A DNA stretch of 64,000 nt from Streptomyces sp. NRRL F-2664 (GCF_000719345.1 NZ_JOFX01000006.1:169829-233828); one strand, 5' to 3'; shown: positions 32,720 to 42,621, numbered from the stretch's first letter. A program made the numbers and translations. Notes: generated by a model from the sequence alone, not told the origin.

Positions 32720-34531
32720 ATGACCAGCGACAGCGAGACCATCCCCGAGATGCCCGACTGGGAGAAGCGGTTCCGGGCGCCGCGCGTAGGGTTGCCCGAC
32801 TGGGCGGAGGACGCCCCGGACCGTTCCCTCTTCGTCTCCAACGCGACCGGCACCTTCGAGATCTACGCCTGGGACCGCGCCACCGGCGTGCAGCGGCAGG
32901 CCACCGACCGGCCCAACGGGACGACCGACGGCACCCTCTCCCCCGACGGCGAGTGGATCTGGTGGTTCTCCGACACCGACGGCGACGAGTTCGGCACCTG
33001 GGTGCGCCAGCCCTTCGCGGGCGGTCCGGACGAGCCGGCCACCCCCGGCCTGGAGCCCTCGTACCCGGCGGGGCTGGCCATCGGGCGGGACGGCACCACC
33101 GTGGTGGGGCGCTGCACGGACGAGGAGGGCTCGACCGTCCACGTGGTCCGCCCGGACGGATCGGCGCCCACCGTGATCTACCGGCACCGGGAGTCCGCCG
33201 GTGTCGGCGACCTGTCCCGCGACGGCACCCTCGTGGCCGTCGAGCACACCGAGCACGGCGACGCGATGCACTCCGCCCTGCGCGTCCTCACCCTCGACGG
33301 GACCACCGTCGCCGAGCTGGACGACTCGGCGGGCGGCACGCGGGAGCTGGGCCTGGAGGTGCTCGGCTTCGCGCCGGTCGCCGGTGACACGCGGCTGCTG
33401 ATCGGCCACCAGCGGCGCGGCCGCTGGGAGCCGCTGGTGTGGGACGTGGCCACCGGGGCGGAGCAGGAGCTGGCGATCGACCTGCCGGGCGACGTCGCCG
33501 CCGAGTGGTATCCGGACGGGTCCGCGCTGCTGCTCGTGCACAGCTTCGAGGCGCGCAGCGAGCTGTGGCGCTACGACCTGGCCGCGGAGGAGCTCGTCCG
33601 GGTGGCCACGCCGCCCGGGTCGGTGACGGACGCCACCGCGCGGCCCGACGGGACGGTGGAGTACCTGTGGTCCTCGGCCGCCGAGCCCTCGGCGGTACGG
33701 TCCACCGCGGGCGGCGTCGTCCTGGATCCGCCGGGCCTGCGGCCCCCGGGCTCGCTGCCGGTGGAGGACGCCTGGGTGGAGGGACCGGGCGGCCGGATCC
33801 ACGCGCTCGTGCAGCGGCCGGCGGGCCACGGCGAGGGCCCCTTCCCGACGGTCTTCGAGATCCACGGCGGCCCTGCCTGGCACGACAGCGACGCCTTCGC
33901 CGCGGGCCCGGCGGCCTGGCTCGACCACGGCTTCGCGGTGGTCCGGGTCAACTACCGGGGCTCGACGGGCTACGGCCGCGCCTGGACGGACGCCCTCAAG
34001 CACCGGGTCGGCCTGATCGAGCTGGAGGACATCGAGGCGGTCCGTGCCTGGGCGGTCTCGTCCGGCCTCGCGGACCCGGCGCGCCTGGTCCTGTCGGGCG
34101 GTTCCTGGGGCGGCTACCTGGCGCTGCTGGGCCTGGGCACGCAGCCCGACACCTGGGCCGTGGGACTGGCCGCCGTACCGGTCGCGGACTACGTGACGGC
34201 CTACCACGACGAGATGGAGGCGCTGAAGGCACTGGACCGCACGCTCTTCGGCGGTACGCCGGAGGAGGTCCCGGACCGGTTCGAGGCATCATCGCCGCTG
34301 ACGTACGTGGACCGGGTGACGGCCCCGGTGTACATCGCGGCCGGCGTCAACGATCCGCGCTGCCCGATCCGGCAGATCGACAACTACGTGGACCGGCTCG
34401 CCGCGCGCGGGGCGGTGCACGAGGTGTACCGGTACGACGCGGGGCACGGTTCGCTGGTGGTGGAGGAGCGGATCAAGCAGGTCCGGATGGAGCTGGAGTT
34501 CACGCTCAAGCACCTGCCCGCCCGACCCTGA
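32720..34531 (+). CDS. S9-family prolyl oligopeptidase-like serine peptidase
   Basis: A 603-aa cytoplasmic peptidase. The N-terminal 330 residues form a beta-propeller (repeated WSPDG-like segments such as GTLSPDGEWIWW and GDLSRDGTL), and the C-terminal alpha/beta hydrolase domain has Ser462 in GGSWGGY, Asp545 in VNDPRCPI and His576 in DAGHGS. It cleaves short peptides, often as an acylaminoacyl-type peptidase; specificity is not readable. ATG 32720 is chosen where similarity to the family begins (DWEKRFRAP). It is divergent from the amidohydrolase gene; SURF1 follows 37 bp downstream. Confidence 0.93.
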   Translation: MTSDSETIPEMPDWEKRFRAPRVGLPDWAEDAPDRSLFVSNATGTFEIYAWDRATGVQRQATDRPNGTTDGTLSPDGEWIWWFSDTDGDEFGTWVRQPFAGGPDEPATPGLEPSYPAGLAIGRDGTTVVGRCTDEEGSTVHVVRPDGSAPTVIYRHRESAGVGDLSRDGTLVAVEHTEHGDAMHSALRVLTLDGTTVAELDDSAGGTRELGLEVLGFAPVAGDTRLLIGHQRRGRWEPLVWDVATGAEQELAIDLPGDVAAEWYPDGSALLLVHSFEARSELWRYDLAAEELVRVATPPGSVTDATARPDGTVEYLWSSAAEPSAVRSTAGGVVLDPPGLRPPGSLPVEDAWVEGPGGRIHALVQRPAGHGEGPFPTVFEIHGGPAWHDSDAFAAGPAAWLDHGFAVVRVNYRGSTGYGRAWTDALKHRVGLIELEDIEAVRAWAVSSGLADPARLVLSGGSWGGYLALLGLGTQPDTWAVGLAAVPVADYVTAYHDEMEALKALDRTLFGGTPEEVPDRFEASSPLTYVDRVTAPVYIAAGVNDPRCPIRQIDNYVDRLAARGAVHEVYRYDAGHGSLVVEERIKQVRMELEFTLKHLPARP

Positions 34532-34568
34532 GGACCGGTGGCCGGTGCACCCCCCGTACCGTGGTGGG

Positions 34569-35399
34569 GTGCACCGGTTTCTCCTGACCCCGCGCTGGTG
34601 GGGGATCAACGTCTTCGTCGCGCTGGCGGTCCCCTTCTGCCTGTTCATGGGGTCGTGGCAGCTCGGCCGGTTCGAGGCCCGCGTCGACAGCCACCGGGAG
34701 GCGACCGCCGAGCGGCCCGTCGACCAGGTGGCGGCGCCGCTGGACTCGCTGCTCCCGGTCGACACGCAGACCTCCGGACGGCTGGCTTCGGCGTCCGGCG
34801 AGTACGGCGAGCAGATGCTGGTGCCGGAGCGGCGCCTGGACGGCAGGTCCGGCTTCTACGTGCTGACGCTGCTGAAGACCGATTCCGGCAAGGCCGTCCC
34901 CGTGGTCCGGGGCTGGCTGCCGGGCCCGGCCGACCCGGCGAGGGCGCCGGCCGCGCCGACGGGCCGGGTCGAGGTGACGGGGGCCCTGCAGGCCTCGGAG
35001 AACGCGGGCACGAAGGGCGTCCACGCCCAGGGCGGCCTGCCCGCCGGGCAGCTCGGTGTCATCGCGGCGGCCACCCTGGTCAACCTCGTACCGCACGACC
35101 TGTACGACGCGTGGCTGACCGTGCAGACCCCGGCGGACGGGATGCTCCCGGTGCCGGCGCAGGCGCCGACGAACACCGGGCTCGATCTGAAGGCCTTCCA
35201 GAACCTCGGGTACACCGGCGAGTGGTTCGTCTTCGCCGCCTTCGTGCTCTTCATGTGGTTCCGGCTCTACCGCCGCGAGGTGGAGATGCTCCGCGACCGG
35301 GAGGCGGGCCTGCTCGATCCGTCCGACCCCGCCGCTGCGGCCGCGCCCGCGACCGCGGCGGAGGATCAGTCGTCGACCGGGATCGCGCCCGTCCGGTAG
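34569..35399 (+). CDS. SURF1-family cytochrome c oxidase assembly protein
   Basis: A 276-aa SURF1 protein with two transmembrane helices, one at the N-terminus (about 13-30, followed by the family motif GSWQLGRFEAR) and one near residue 220 (WFVFAAFVLFMWFRLYR), enclosing an extracytoplasmic domain containing VVRGWLPGP. SURF1 helps insert heme a into cytochrome oxidase. GTG 34569 is preferred to the in-frame ATG at 34545 because the hydrophobic signal then begins close to the N-terminus. It overlaps the convergent membrane-protein gene by 34 bp. Confidence 0.92.
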   Translation: MHRFLLTPRWWGINVFVALAVPFCLFMGSWQLGRFEARVDSHREATAERPVDQVAAPLDSLLPVDTQTSGRLASASGEYGEQMLVPERRLDGRSGFYVLTLLKTDSGKAVPVVRGWLPGPADPARAPAAPTGRVEVTGALQASENAGTKGVHAQGGLPAGQLGVIAAATLVNLVPHDLYDAWLTVQTPADGMLPVPAQAPTNTGLDLKAFQNLGYTGEWFVFAAFVLFMWFRLYRREVEMLRDREAGLLDPSDPAAAAAPATAAEDQSSTGIAPVR

Positions 35400-36448
35400 A
35401 CCGTGCCGCCGCAGGCGTCGGGGATCGACGTGCGCGTCGTCGGGCCGCCGGTCGTCTGCGGGGTGTGGGACACCTCGACGACGTTCGGCGCCTGCGGTGT
35501 GCCCGTCCGGGGCTCGGACTCCGCTCCGCCGCCCAGGGTGCCCGAGCTGCCGGCCGTCCCGGTCTGCGGCGGCGTGCCGCCCCCGGTCGTGCCGCTCGCC
35601 GTGCAGGGTTCGCCCGGCGGCACCCAGGCGAAGCGGACCTCGTAGGACTTGTGCGGCGGGAGCACCACCACCGGGGCCTCCGTCGACGGGTCGGGCAGCA
35701 GCCCGCTGCCCGGGCCGCCCGCCGTGTGGCCCACCACGGCGACGCCGGAGCCGGGGCCCAGAGCCGCGGCGGGCGCGGAGGCGGCGGTCACGGTGTCCCG
35801 GCCGCTGACGGCGCAGCCCTGGGAGGAGACGTTGGTGATCCGGAAGCCGCCGGCCACCCGGCCGTCGCCCTCCGGATTGCGCACGTAGCCCACGACGCCC
35901 AGCTGCTCGGCCCCGCACCCGGGCACGCCGGGGGCGGCCACCGGCGGCAGCGGGCCCGCGCCGGCCGCGCCCGGGCCGGTCGTGGAACCGGCCGGCCCGC
36001 CGGAGGTGCCGGTGCCCGCCGGGCCCGACGTCGCGCCGCCCGCGGGAGTGCCGCCCTGCGAAGGGTCCGGCTGCCCGGTGGCGCCGCCCGCGTCCGGGGC
36101 GCCGCCGGCCCGCGGGTTGGCCCTGTGGCCGTTCTGGTGGGGGTCGGACGCGCCGCCCTGCTTGTCGCCGGAGTGCGCCTCGTGGCCGGCCATGGCCGGG
36201 CGGTCGGCGGACGTGCCCTCGCCCCCGGCCAGGTGCAGGGCCGCGGGGACGGCGGTCCCGGCGAGCAGTGCGGCCGCGGCCGCGCCGATGACGGCCCGGC
36301 GCCTGCGGGCCCGGCGCGCCGGTACGGCGTACCGCAGCCGCTCCAGTGCGTCCTCGGAGGGCCGGATCCCCTCGACGGCGCCGCGCAGGAGGATGCGCAG
36401 TTCCTCCTCGCCGCCCGTGCCGTCCGACGCCGTGTGGTCGTCCCTCAT
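35366..36448 (-). CDS. Membrane protein paired with SigE-family sigma factor (putative anti-sigma partner)
   Basis: A 360-aa protein with a cytoplasmic N-terminus of about 55 aa (ELRILLRGAVEGIRPSEDALERLR), one transmembrane helix (about 53-72), a long Gly/Pro/Thr-rich extracellular linker (80-180) and a C-terminal beta-rich domain with four Cys that could form two disulfides. The start overlaps the sigma gene's stop by 4 bp. That arrangement and topology suggest an anti-sigma or sensor partner, but no ZAS-type zinc motif is visible, so the role is inferred from position only. Confidence 0.75.
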   Translation of the reverse strand: MRDDHTASDGTGGEEELRILLRGAVEGIRPSEDALERLRYAVPARRARRRRAVIGAAAAALLAGTAVPAALHLAGGEGTSADRPAMAGHEAHSGDKQGGASDPHQNGHRANPRAGGAPDAGGATGQPDPSQGGTPAGGATSGPAGTGTSGGPAGSTTGPGAAGAGPLPPVAAPGVPGCGAEQLGVVGYVRNPEGDGRVAGGFRITNVSSQGCAVSGRDTVTAASAPAAALGPGSGVAVVGHTAGGPGSGLLPDPSTEAPVVVLPPHKSYEVRFAWVPPGEPCTASGTTGGGTPPQTGTAGSSGTLGGGAESEPRTGTPQAPNVVEVSHTPQTTGGPTTRTSIPDACGGTVYRTGAIPVDD

Positions 36449-37203
36449 GACTGCGCAGCCTCCATCGCCACCCGCAGCGCGGCAATGCCCCGCGATCCGT
36501 ACGCCTTGACCGAGCCGAGCGATATCCCGAGCGTCTCCGCGACCTGGGACTCCGTCATGTCCGCGAAGTAGCGCAGCACCAGCACCTCGCGCTGGCGGCG
36601 CTGGAGCCCCCGCATCGCCTTGATCAGGTCGTCCCGTTCCAGCTGGTCGTACGCGCCCTCTTCGGCGCTCGCCATGTCCGGCATGGGCTTCGAGAGCAGC
36701 TTGAGGCCGAGGATGCGCCGGCGCAGGGCGGAACGGGAGAGGTTCACCACCGTCTGGCGCAGGTACGCGAGGGTCTTCTCGCGGTCGCGGACCCGGTTGC
36801 GTGCCGAGTGCACGCGGATGAACGCCTCCTGGACCACGTCCTCGCAGGAGGCGGTGTCGTCCAGGAGCAGCGCGGCGAGGCCGAGGAGGGAGCGGTAGTG
36901 CGCCTGGTACGTCGCCGTGAGGTGGTCGACGGTGGTGCCGGCCACCACGTCGGCCGCGGGGGCGGCCACGGCCTCCGCCGGCGCGTCCTCACCGGTCGCG
37001 TCCGCCTCGGCGCATTCGCGCTGCGCGGGCACGAGACCGCCGGGGATCGGCGTGGCGGCCCGCGCGGGAGCCTGCGGAAGCCCCGTCGGCGGGACGGGGA
37101 CGATCACGGGAAGACCGCCGCCGGGTGCACGGAAGTCCCGGCGCGGCGGGAGGATCCCCGTGCGTGCCGGTGGGACGGCCAGTTCGAGCAGTGCCTCTGC
37201 CAC
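36445..37203 (-). CDS. SigE-family ECF RNA polymerase sigma factor
   Basis: A 252-aa ECF sigma factor. A disordered Pro/Ala-rich N-terminus of about 90 aa precedes region 2 (HYRSLLGLAALLLDD...CEDVVQEAFIRVH, core binding and -10 recognition) and region 4 (LQRRQREVLVLRYFADMTESQVAETLGISLGSVKAYGSRG, -35 recognition). It belongs to the SigE/ECF41-like actinobacterial branch annotated as SigE family. GTG 37203 is the longest start; internal starts would trim the disordered part only. It is followed with a 4-bp overlap by its membrane partner. Confidence 0.92.
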   Translation of the reverse strand: MAEALLELAVPPARTGILPPRRDFRAPGGGLPVIVPVPPTGLPQAPARAATPIPGGLVPAQRECAEADATGEDAPAEAVAAPAADVVAGTTVDHLTATYQAHYRSLLGLAALLLDDTASCEDVVQEAFIRVHSARNRVRDREKTLAYLRQTVVNLSRSALRRRILGLKLLSKPMPDMASAEEGAYDQLERDDLIKAMRGLQRRQREVLVLRYFADMTESQVAETLGISLGSVKAYGSRGIAALRVAMEAAQS

Positions 37204-37371
37204 GCCTGTAGGACACGCGTCCCCCCGTCAGGGTTGTACGCGCGACGAAGCCTCGGCGGAGGTATCCGTATTGCGCTCATGCGTACCCGCTCTTCCCGAT
37301 TGCCCCGTCCAGCGAAACGGCAGTCGGGCCATCACCTTGTCAAGGGATCGGCACCGATCCTACAAAGCGAA

Positions 37372-38448
37372 TTACGCAAATTCACCTGCGATCAGTTCCG
37401 CGATCTGCGTGGCATTCAGTGCCGCCCCCCTGCGGAGATTGTCGGCGCACACGAAGAACTCCAGCGCGTACGGGTCGTCGAGCGAGGCCCGTACGCGTCC
37501 CACCCAGGCAGGATCCGTCCCGGCCGCGTCCACGGGGGTCGGGAACTCGCCCGTGGCGGGGTCGTCCGCGAGCACCACGCCGGGCGCCGCCTCCAGGATC
37601 TCCCGGGCGCGCGCGGCCTTCACCTCGTTCTGGAAGCCGGCCCGGACCGTCAACGAGTCCCCGGTCAGCACCGGCACCCGGACGCAGGTCACCGACACCG
37701 GGAGCGCCTCCAGTTGGAGGATGCGGCGGGTCTGCGCCCGTACCGCCAGCTCGTGCGAGGACCAGCCGTCCTCGTCCAGCTCGCCGCACCAGGGCACGAC
37801 GTTGAGGGCCAGGGGCGCCGCGAAGGGGCCCGTGGCCTCGCCCACGGCACGGCGCACGTCCCCGGGCTGCTCGCCCAGGGAGGTGCCGGCGACCAGCGAC
37901 AGCTGGCGGCGCAGCGTGTCGGAGCCGGCCCGGCCGGCCGCGCTCGCCGCCTGGTACGTGGAGACGGCCAGCTCGGTCAGGCCGTACTCGGCGTGCAGCG
38001 CGCCGAGGGAGGCGATCATCGCGGCGGTGACGGTGTCCGGGGCGGCGACGATCCCGCGCGGCCGGATCCGTGCCGCGTGGGCGTTGACCTCGGGCACCAC
38101 CAGCGGCACCTCGGGATCCTCCCGGAAGGCGGCGGACTGGTCGACGACGACCGCGCCGCGCGTGGCGACGACGGGGGCCCATCGGGCCGAGACCTCGGCC
38201 GGGGCGAGGAAGATCGCGACGTCACCCGGTCCGAAGCCGTCGAAGGCGTCCTCGGTGAGGGCGAGCACCTCGCACTCCTGCCCGCGGACGGGCAGCATGC
38301 GGCCGGCCGAACGCCCGGAGGCGATCAGGCGTATGTCGCCCCACACGTCCGCCCGCTCGGACAGCATCCGGAGCAGGACGGAGCCGACTGCTCCGGTCGC
38401 CCCGACGACGGCGAGTGCCGGAGCCGGGGTCGACCGGGGAGTCGTCAT
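37372..38448 (-). CDS. Aspartate-semialdehyde dehydrogenase-like protein lacking catalytic Cys and His
   Basis: A 358-aa protein homologous to Asd throughout: the NADPH loop GATGAVGS (residues 16-23), the SGRSAG phosphate-binding segment, [22 protein letters not shown], and TYQAAS carrying the substrate Gln. The nucleophile motif NPNCST is replaced by AAPDTVT (Thr139 at the Cys position), and the general-base His of the GHS motif is Asp264 (LTGDS). It is therefore unlikely to make aspartate semialdehyde. It overlaps lysC by 4 bp and may modulate the kinase or bind NADPH as a pseudoenzyme; a catalytic Asd would have to be encoded elsewhere. Replacement chemistry cannot be excluded. Confidence 0.88.
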   Translation of the reverse strand: MTTPRSTPAPALAVVGATGAVGSVLLRMLSERADVWGDIRLIASGRSAGRMLPVRGQECEVLALTEDAFDGFGPGDVAIFLAPAEVSARWAPVVATRGAVVVDQSAAFREDPEVPLVVPEVNAHAARIRPRGIVAAPDTVTAAMIASLGALHAEYGLTELAVSTYQAASAAGRAGSDTLRRQLSLVAGTSLGEQPGDVRRAVGEATGPFAAPLALNVVPWCGELDEDGWSSHELAVRAQTRRILQLEALPVSVTCVRVPVLTGDSLTVRAGFQNEVKAARAREILEAAPGVVLADDPATGEFPTPVDAAGTDPAWVGRVRASLDDPYALEFFVCADNLRRGAALNATQIAELIAGEFA

Positions 38449-39719
38449 CGGCCGGTGCCTCCGTAGACGACGGCCTCGTCGCTGTCGGAGTCGAGGCCGA
38501 AGGCCGTGTGCACGGCGCGGACGGCCTCGTTGACGTCGTCCTGGCGGGTCACGACCGAGATGCGGATCTCCGAGGTGGAGATCAGCTCGATGTTGACGCC
38601 CGCGTCGGACAGCGCCTGGAAGAACGAGGCGGTGACGCCCGGGTTGGTCTTCATGCCGGCGCCGACCAGCGAGATCTTGCCGATCTGGTCGTCGTAGCGC
38701 AGGGAGTCGAAGCCGATCGCGCTCTTCGCCTTCTCCAGGGCGTCGATGGCCTTGTGGCCCTCGGCCTTGGGGAGCGTGAAGGAGATGTCGGTGAGGCCCG
38801 TCGAGGCCGCGGAGACGTTCTGCACGATCATGTCGATGTTGATCTCGGCGTCCGCGATGGCGCGGAAGATCGCTGCGGCCTCGCCCGGCTTGTCCGGGAC
38901 GCCGACGACGGTGATCTTGGCTTCGGAGACGTCGTGGGCGACTCCGGAGATGATGGCGTGCTCCACCTGCTCGTCCCCTTGCGGATTCTCGTTGCTGACC
39001 CAGGTGCCCGGCAGTCCCGAGAAGGACGAGCGGACGTGGATCGGGATGTTGTATCGGCGTGCGTACTCGACACAGCGGTGCAGCAGCACCTTGGAACCGG
39101 AGGCGGCCAGCTCCAGCATGTCCTCGGAGGAGATCCAGTCGATCTTCTTCGCCTTCTTCACGACGCGGGGGTCCGCGGTGAAGACGCCGTCGACGTCGGT
39201 GTAGATCTCGCAGACCTCGGCGTCCAGCGCCGCGGCGAGCGCCACGGCGGTGGTGTCCGAGCCGCCCCGGCCGAGGGTGGTGATGTCCTTGGAGTCCGCG
39301 GACACGCCCTGGAAACCGGCGACGATGGCGATGTTGCCCTCGTCCAGCGCGGTGCGGATACGGCCCGGCGTGACATCGATGATGCGCGCTTTGTTGTGGA
39401 CCGAGTCGGTGATGACGCCTGCCTGGCTGCCGGTGAACGACTGGGCCTCGTGGCCCAGGTTTTTGATCGCCATGGCCAGCAGGGCCATGGAGATCCGCTC
39501 TCCGGCGGTCAGCAGCATGTCGAATTCGCGCCCGGCAGGCATCGGGGAAACCTGCTCGGCGAGATCGATCAGCTCGTCCGTCGTGTCGCCCATCGCGGAC
39601 ACCACGACGACCACTTGGTGGCCGTTCTTCTTGGCGTCCACGATCCGCTTGGCGACACGCTTGATGCCCTCGGCATCGGCTACGGAGGAGCCTCCGTACT
39701 TCTGCACGACAAGGCCCAC
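38445..39719 (-). CDS. lysC: Aspartate kinase
   Basis: An aspartokinase that phosphorylates aspartate in the first step to lysine, threonine, methionine and diaminopimelate. It is 424 aa, with VQKYGGSSV at residues 4-12 (ATP/aspartate site), the GRGGSDTTA loop, and two C-terminal ACT domains (from about 265) with a GLTDISFTL segment for allosteric control by Lys and Thr. An internal start for a beta subunit, as in corynebacterial LysC, is plausible near the ACT region. GTG 39719 follows GAGGAG with about 5-nt spacing. Its stop overlaps the Asd-like gene. Confidence 0.95.
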   Translation of the reverse strand: MGLVVQKYGGSSVADAEGIKRVAKRIVDAKKNGHQVVVVVSAMGDTTDELIDLAEQVSPMPAGREFDMLLTAGERISMALLAMAIKNLGHEAQSFTGSQAGVITDSVHNKARIIDVTPGRIRTALDEGNIAIVAGFQGVSADSKDITTLGRGGSDTTAVALAAALDAEVCEIYTDVDGVFTADPRVVKKAKKIDWISSEDMLELAASGSKVLLHRCVEYARRYNIPIHVRSSFSGLPGTWVSNENPQGDEQVEHAIISGVAHDVSEAKITVVGVPDKPGEAAAIFRAIADAEINIDMIVQNVSAASTGLTDISFTLPKAEGHKAIDALEKAKSAIGFDSLRYDDQIGKISLVGAGMKTNPGVTASFFQALSDAGVNIELISTSEIRISVVTRQDDVNEAVRAVHTAFGLDSDSDEAVVYGGTGR

Positions 39720-39840
39720 GTGCGCTCCTCGCTCGGTCCGTCTCATTGCTGGTGCAGTCTAACGAGCGCCCGCGATCCGACCGCTTCGTGCCACATCATG
39801 AGACGAAAAGATCAACGTCCCGGTTCCCGCGCCGGCGGGG

Positions 39841-40488
39841 TCACCTGCGCCCGAGACCACCGAGCTCTTGCGCCATCACCTGTCCGGCCTGCTCGGCGAG
39901 GTCGTCCTCGGTCAGGTCCTCGTCCGTGTCCAGTCCGTCCAGGGCCGCCAGCGGCTGGTCGAGGCGCACGTGCGAGATCAGGGACTGCAGGGCGCGCAGC
40001 GTCGCCGAGGCCGTCGGGCCCCAGTTGGTGAAGTAGGAGAACTGCCACCACCACAGCGCTTCGGTGATCCGGCCCGCCTGGTGGTGGATGAGGCCGTGCC
40101 GCAGGTCGGCGACGACGTCCGCCAGGTCGTCGGAGATCCGGTGCGCCACCGGGGCCTTGCGCGGCTCGTAGGGGTCGAAGACCTCCGAGTAGACGTCGAC
40201 CGGCTCCAGCATGATCGCGAACCGCTCGCGCAGCTCGTCGACGTCCGGTTCCGGGCCGAGGTCGGGCTCGTAGCGCTCCTCGGGCAGCACGTCCTGGTAC
40301 GCGCCCAGCCGGCCGCCCGCGAGCAGCAGCTGCGACACCTCCAGCAGGAGGAAGGGCACCGCACTGTCCGGGTCCTCGCCCTTGGCCACCTCGGTGACCG
40401 CGACGATGAACGACTCGATCTGGTCGGCGATCGAGGCGGCGAAGTCGTCCGGGTCCTGACCGAGTGCGTGCAGCGTTGCGTCAGACAT
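39841..40488 (-). CDS. DUF5063-domain protein
   Basis: A 215-aa acidic helical protein matching the DUF5063 pattern, with [18 protein letters not shown] near the N-terminus, the VFDPYEPRK segment and the [14 protein letters not shown] helix near residue 165. Its function is unknown; it is conserved beside recR in Streptomyces. ATG 40488 overlaps the recR stop by 8 bp, making it the downstream member of a ybaB-recR-DUF5063 operon; an in-frame ATG at 40509 is less likely. Confidence 0.85.
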   Translation of the reverse strand: MSDATLHALGQDPDDFAASIADQIESFIVAVTEVAKGEDPDSAVPFLLLEVSQLLLAGGRLGAYQDVLPEERYEPDLGPEPDVDELRERFAIMLEPVDVYSEVFDPYEPRKAPVAHRISDDLADVVADLRHGLIHHQAGRITEALWWWQFSYFTNWGPTASATLRALQSLISHVRLDQPLAALDGLDTDEDLTEDDLAEQAGQVMAQELGGLGRR

Positions 40489-41080
40489 CGAGAAGTCGCC
40501 TTCCTTCAAAGGCCCGCCCCAGCGTGACCTCGTCCGCGTACTCCAGGTCTCCCCCGACGGGGAGCCCGCTGGCCAGGCGGGTGACCTTCAGGCCCATGGG
40601 CTTGATCATGCGGGCGAGGTAGGTGGCGGTCGCCTCGCCCTCCAGGTTCGGGTCGGTGGCGAGGATCAGCTCGGTCACCTCGCCGTCCGCCAGCCGCGCC
40701 AGCAGCTCGCGGATGCGCAGGTCGTCCGGGCCGACGCCCTCGATCGGACTGATCGCGCCGCCGAGGACGTGGTACTTCCCCCGGAACTCCCGGGTCCGCT
40801 CGATGGCGACCACGTCCTTGGGCTCCTCGACGACGCAGATCACCGCCGCGTCGCGACGCGGGTCGCGACAGATGCCGCACCGCTCCTCCTGCGCCACGTT
40901 CCCGCACACGGCGCAGAACCGGACCTTGTCCTTGACCTCCAGCAGCGCGTGCGCGAGGCGGCGGACGTCGGCGGGCTCGGCCTGCAGGATGTGGAAGGCG
41001 ATCCGCTGCGCGCTCTTGGGCCCGACGCCGGGCAGCCTGCCCAGTTCGTCGATCAGGTCCTGGACCACGCCTTCGTACAA
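40481..41080 (-). CDS. recR: Recombination mediator RecR
   Basis: A 199-aa RecR, which with RecO loads RecA onto gapped DNA. It has the N-terminal helix-hairpin-helix ([18 protein letters not shown]), a C4 zinc finger with Cys56, Cys59, Cys68 and Cys71, a Toprim domain ([17 protein letters not shown] through [17 protein letters not shown]) and the C-terminal Walker-B-like segment. It is 90 bp downstream of the ybaB gene, the usual order in bacteria. Confidence 0.97.
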   Translation of the reverse strand: MYEGVVQDLIDELGRLPGVGPKSAQRIAFHILQAEPADVRRLAHALLEVKDKVRFCAVCGNVAQEERCGICRDPRRDAAVICVVEEPKDVVAIERTREFRGKYHVLGGAISPIEGVGPDDLRIRELLARLADGEVTELILATDPNLEGEATATYLARMIKPMGLKVTRLASGLPVGGDLEYADEVTLGRAFEGRRLLDV

Positions 41081-41170
41081 CGGACTGCCTTCTTTCGCCG
41101 GGTGGGGTCGGTGGTGGTGGAGGGTCGGTTCAGGGTCAGGAGGCTACTGCCGTCGGCAGCGGCCGGGGAA

Positions 41171-41515
41171 TCAGAACGGCAGCCCGGGGATGCCGCTGCC
41201 GCCGCCCAGCCCCTGCGCGAGCGGGCCCAGCTTCTGCTGCTGGAGCGCCTGGGCGTTCTCGTTGGCGGCCTGGACCGCCGCGACCACGAGGTCCGCGAGC
41301 GTCTCCGTGTCCTGCGGGTCCACGGCCTTCGGGTCGATCACCAGCGCGCGCAGCTCGCCCGAGCCGGTGACCGTCGCCTTCACCAGGCCGCCGCCGGCCT
41401 GGCCCTCGACCTCGGTCCGCGCCAGCTCCTCCTGGGCCGCGGCGAGGTCCTGCTGCATCTTCTGGGCCTGCTGGAGCAGCTGCTGCATGTTGGGCTGGCC
41501 ACCACCGGGAATCAC
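41171..41515 (-). CDS. YbaB/EbfC-family nucleoid-associated protein
   Basis: A 114-aa DNA-binding protein. The Gln-rich N-terminal helix ([22 protein letters not shown]) and the strand-turn segment [20 protein letters not shown] are typical of the YbaB/EbfC dimer. It is a small nucleoid protein linked to recR in most genomes. The upstream interval to the divergent SLATT gene (41516-41805, 290 bp) contains no gene and should hold both promoters. Confidence 0.93.
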   Translation of the reverse strand: MIPGGGQPNMQQLLQQAQKMQQDLAAAQEELARTEVEGQAGGGLVKATVTGSGELRALVIDPKAVDPQDTETLADLVVAAVQAANENAQALQQQKLGPLAQGLGGGSGIPGLPF

Positions 41516-41805
41516 AGGGCACTCACTTCCCTACGTCGGTACCGTCGGGACCTTCCCGACTCCGAGACCTTCGGAACGCTTGGTCAATCCGAGCCTACGT
41601 GCTCCCCGGGCGCAGCGCCCTACGCCGTGAGGACCAACTCTTTCGAGTGAGAGTCGGGGCGTACGCGTACCTGATGGAGCCCTCCTTGCGAGCGGAAATC
41701 GCGGGATTCGCCGTCCATCGCCCGTCATTCGAAGGTAGGAAGAGCATGCGCATCATTGCGCACACGCGCACCACCACACGTCAGCGCAGGCAGAGGGAGT
41801 GCCGG

Positions 41806-42552
41806 GTGAGCCAGCCGGAGATGCAGCCCGAGGGGCCACCCCGGGATCCCCGGGAGGAGGGCGGCGGGCCGATGCCGGCGGGCGATCTGACAGGCCGGCC
41901 CTTCCCCGTGGGGGACTGGGGCGAGCCCGCCGAGCGGCTCGACGAGCTCTACCGGCGCGTCGAGGCGGACGCCCTGCGCACCGCCGAGTGGTACCTGTCC
42001 GACCGGGCGTGGAAGCGCCGCGGTGCGCGTGTGCTGCGCGTCGGGGCGGCCCTGGGGGCCGTCACCGGTGCGGCCATGCCGGTGCTGGAGCTGACCGGCT
42101 CGGCGCCGGGCGGATCGACGTACGGGTACCTGGCGCTGCTGCTCGGCGCGGCCGCCCTGGCCTGCGACCGGTTCTTCGGGCTGACGTCGGGGTGGATGCG
42201 GGACGTGGCCACCGCCCAGGCGGTGCAGCGCAGGCTCCAGACCCTCCAGTTCGACTGGGCGTCGGAGAACGTCCGCGAGGTGCTCGGACCGACCGAGGGC
42301 ACCGCCAGCGAGGCCGCCGAGCGGTGCCTGACCGTACTGCGCCGCTTCTCCGAGGACATCACCGAGCTGGTGCGGTCGGAGACAGCGGACTGGATGGTGG
42401 AGTTCCGCTCCGGGCCGGCGCCGCTGGTGATGCAGTCCCTGGGAGCCCCCGGGGCCCGCACGGACGCCTACGTCCCGCCGGCCCGCTTCCCGCTGCCGCC
42501 GGGCACCCGCCCGAACATGCCGCGCCAGCGGCCGCCCGAGCAGCCCCGCTGA
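41806..42552 (+). CDS. SLATT-domain membrane protein
   Basis: A 248-aa protein with two closely spaced transmembrane helices (about 82-102 and 108-128, around a GGSTYG turn) flanked by helical regions: a SLATT-type module followed by a cytoplasmic helix bundle. SLATT proteins are proposed pore-forming effectors in nucleotide-dependent conflict systems, but no SMODS or CD-NTase partner is seen here, so a housekeeping variant is likely. GAGGGAG at 41793-41799, six nt before GTG 41806, decides the start over longer readings from 41599. A terminator follows at 42580-42600. Confidence 0.82.
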   Translation: MSQPEMQPEGPPRDPREEGGGPMPAGDLTGRPFPVGDWGEPAERLDELYRRVEADALRTAEWYLSDRAWKRRGARVLRVGAALGAVTGAAMPVLELTGSAPGGSTYGYLALLLGAAALACDRFFGLTSGWMRDVATAQAVQRRLQTLQFDWASENVREVLGPTEGTASEAAERCLTVLRRFSEDITELVRSETADWMVEFRSGPAPLVMQSLGAPGARTDAYVPPARFPLPPGTRPNMPRQRPPEQPR

Positions 42553-42579
42553 TCCGTGGCCCGTCCCAGGAGGGGGCAG

Positions 42580-42600
42580 GGCGGGGCGGGCCGCCCCGCC
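42580..42600. terminator. Bidirectional terminator after the SLATT gene
   Basis: A 10-bp perfect GC-only inverted repeat (42580-42589 with 42591-42600) sits between the convergent SLATT gene (stop 42552) and the hypothetical gene (stop 42622). Confidence 0.65.
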
Positions 42601-42621
42601 CCCCGCCGAACGACGGCCGGC

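Noticed and set aside
31286..34207. 973-aa minus-strand frame across the amidohydrolase and peptidase genes
   Set aside because: It spans two real genes on opposite strands in a different frame and shows no domain.
41806..42552. SLATT protein as part of a nucleotide-signalling defence system
   Set aside because: No CD-NTase, SMODS or other conflict-system gene lies nearby; its neighbours are recR, ybaB and a hypothetical gene, so the defence reading is unsupported.
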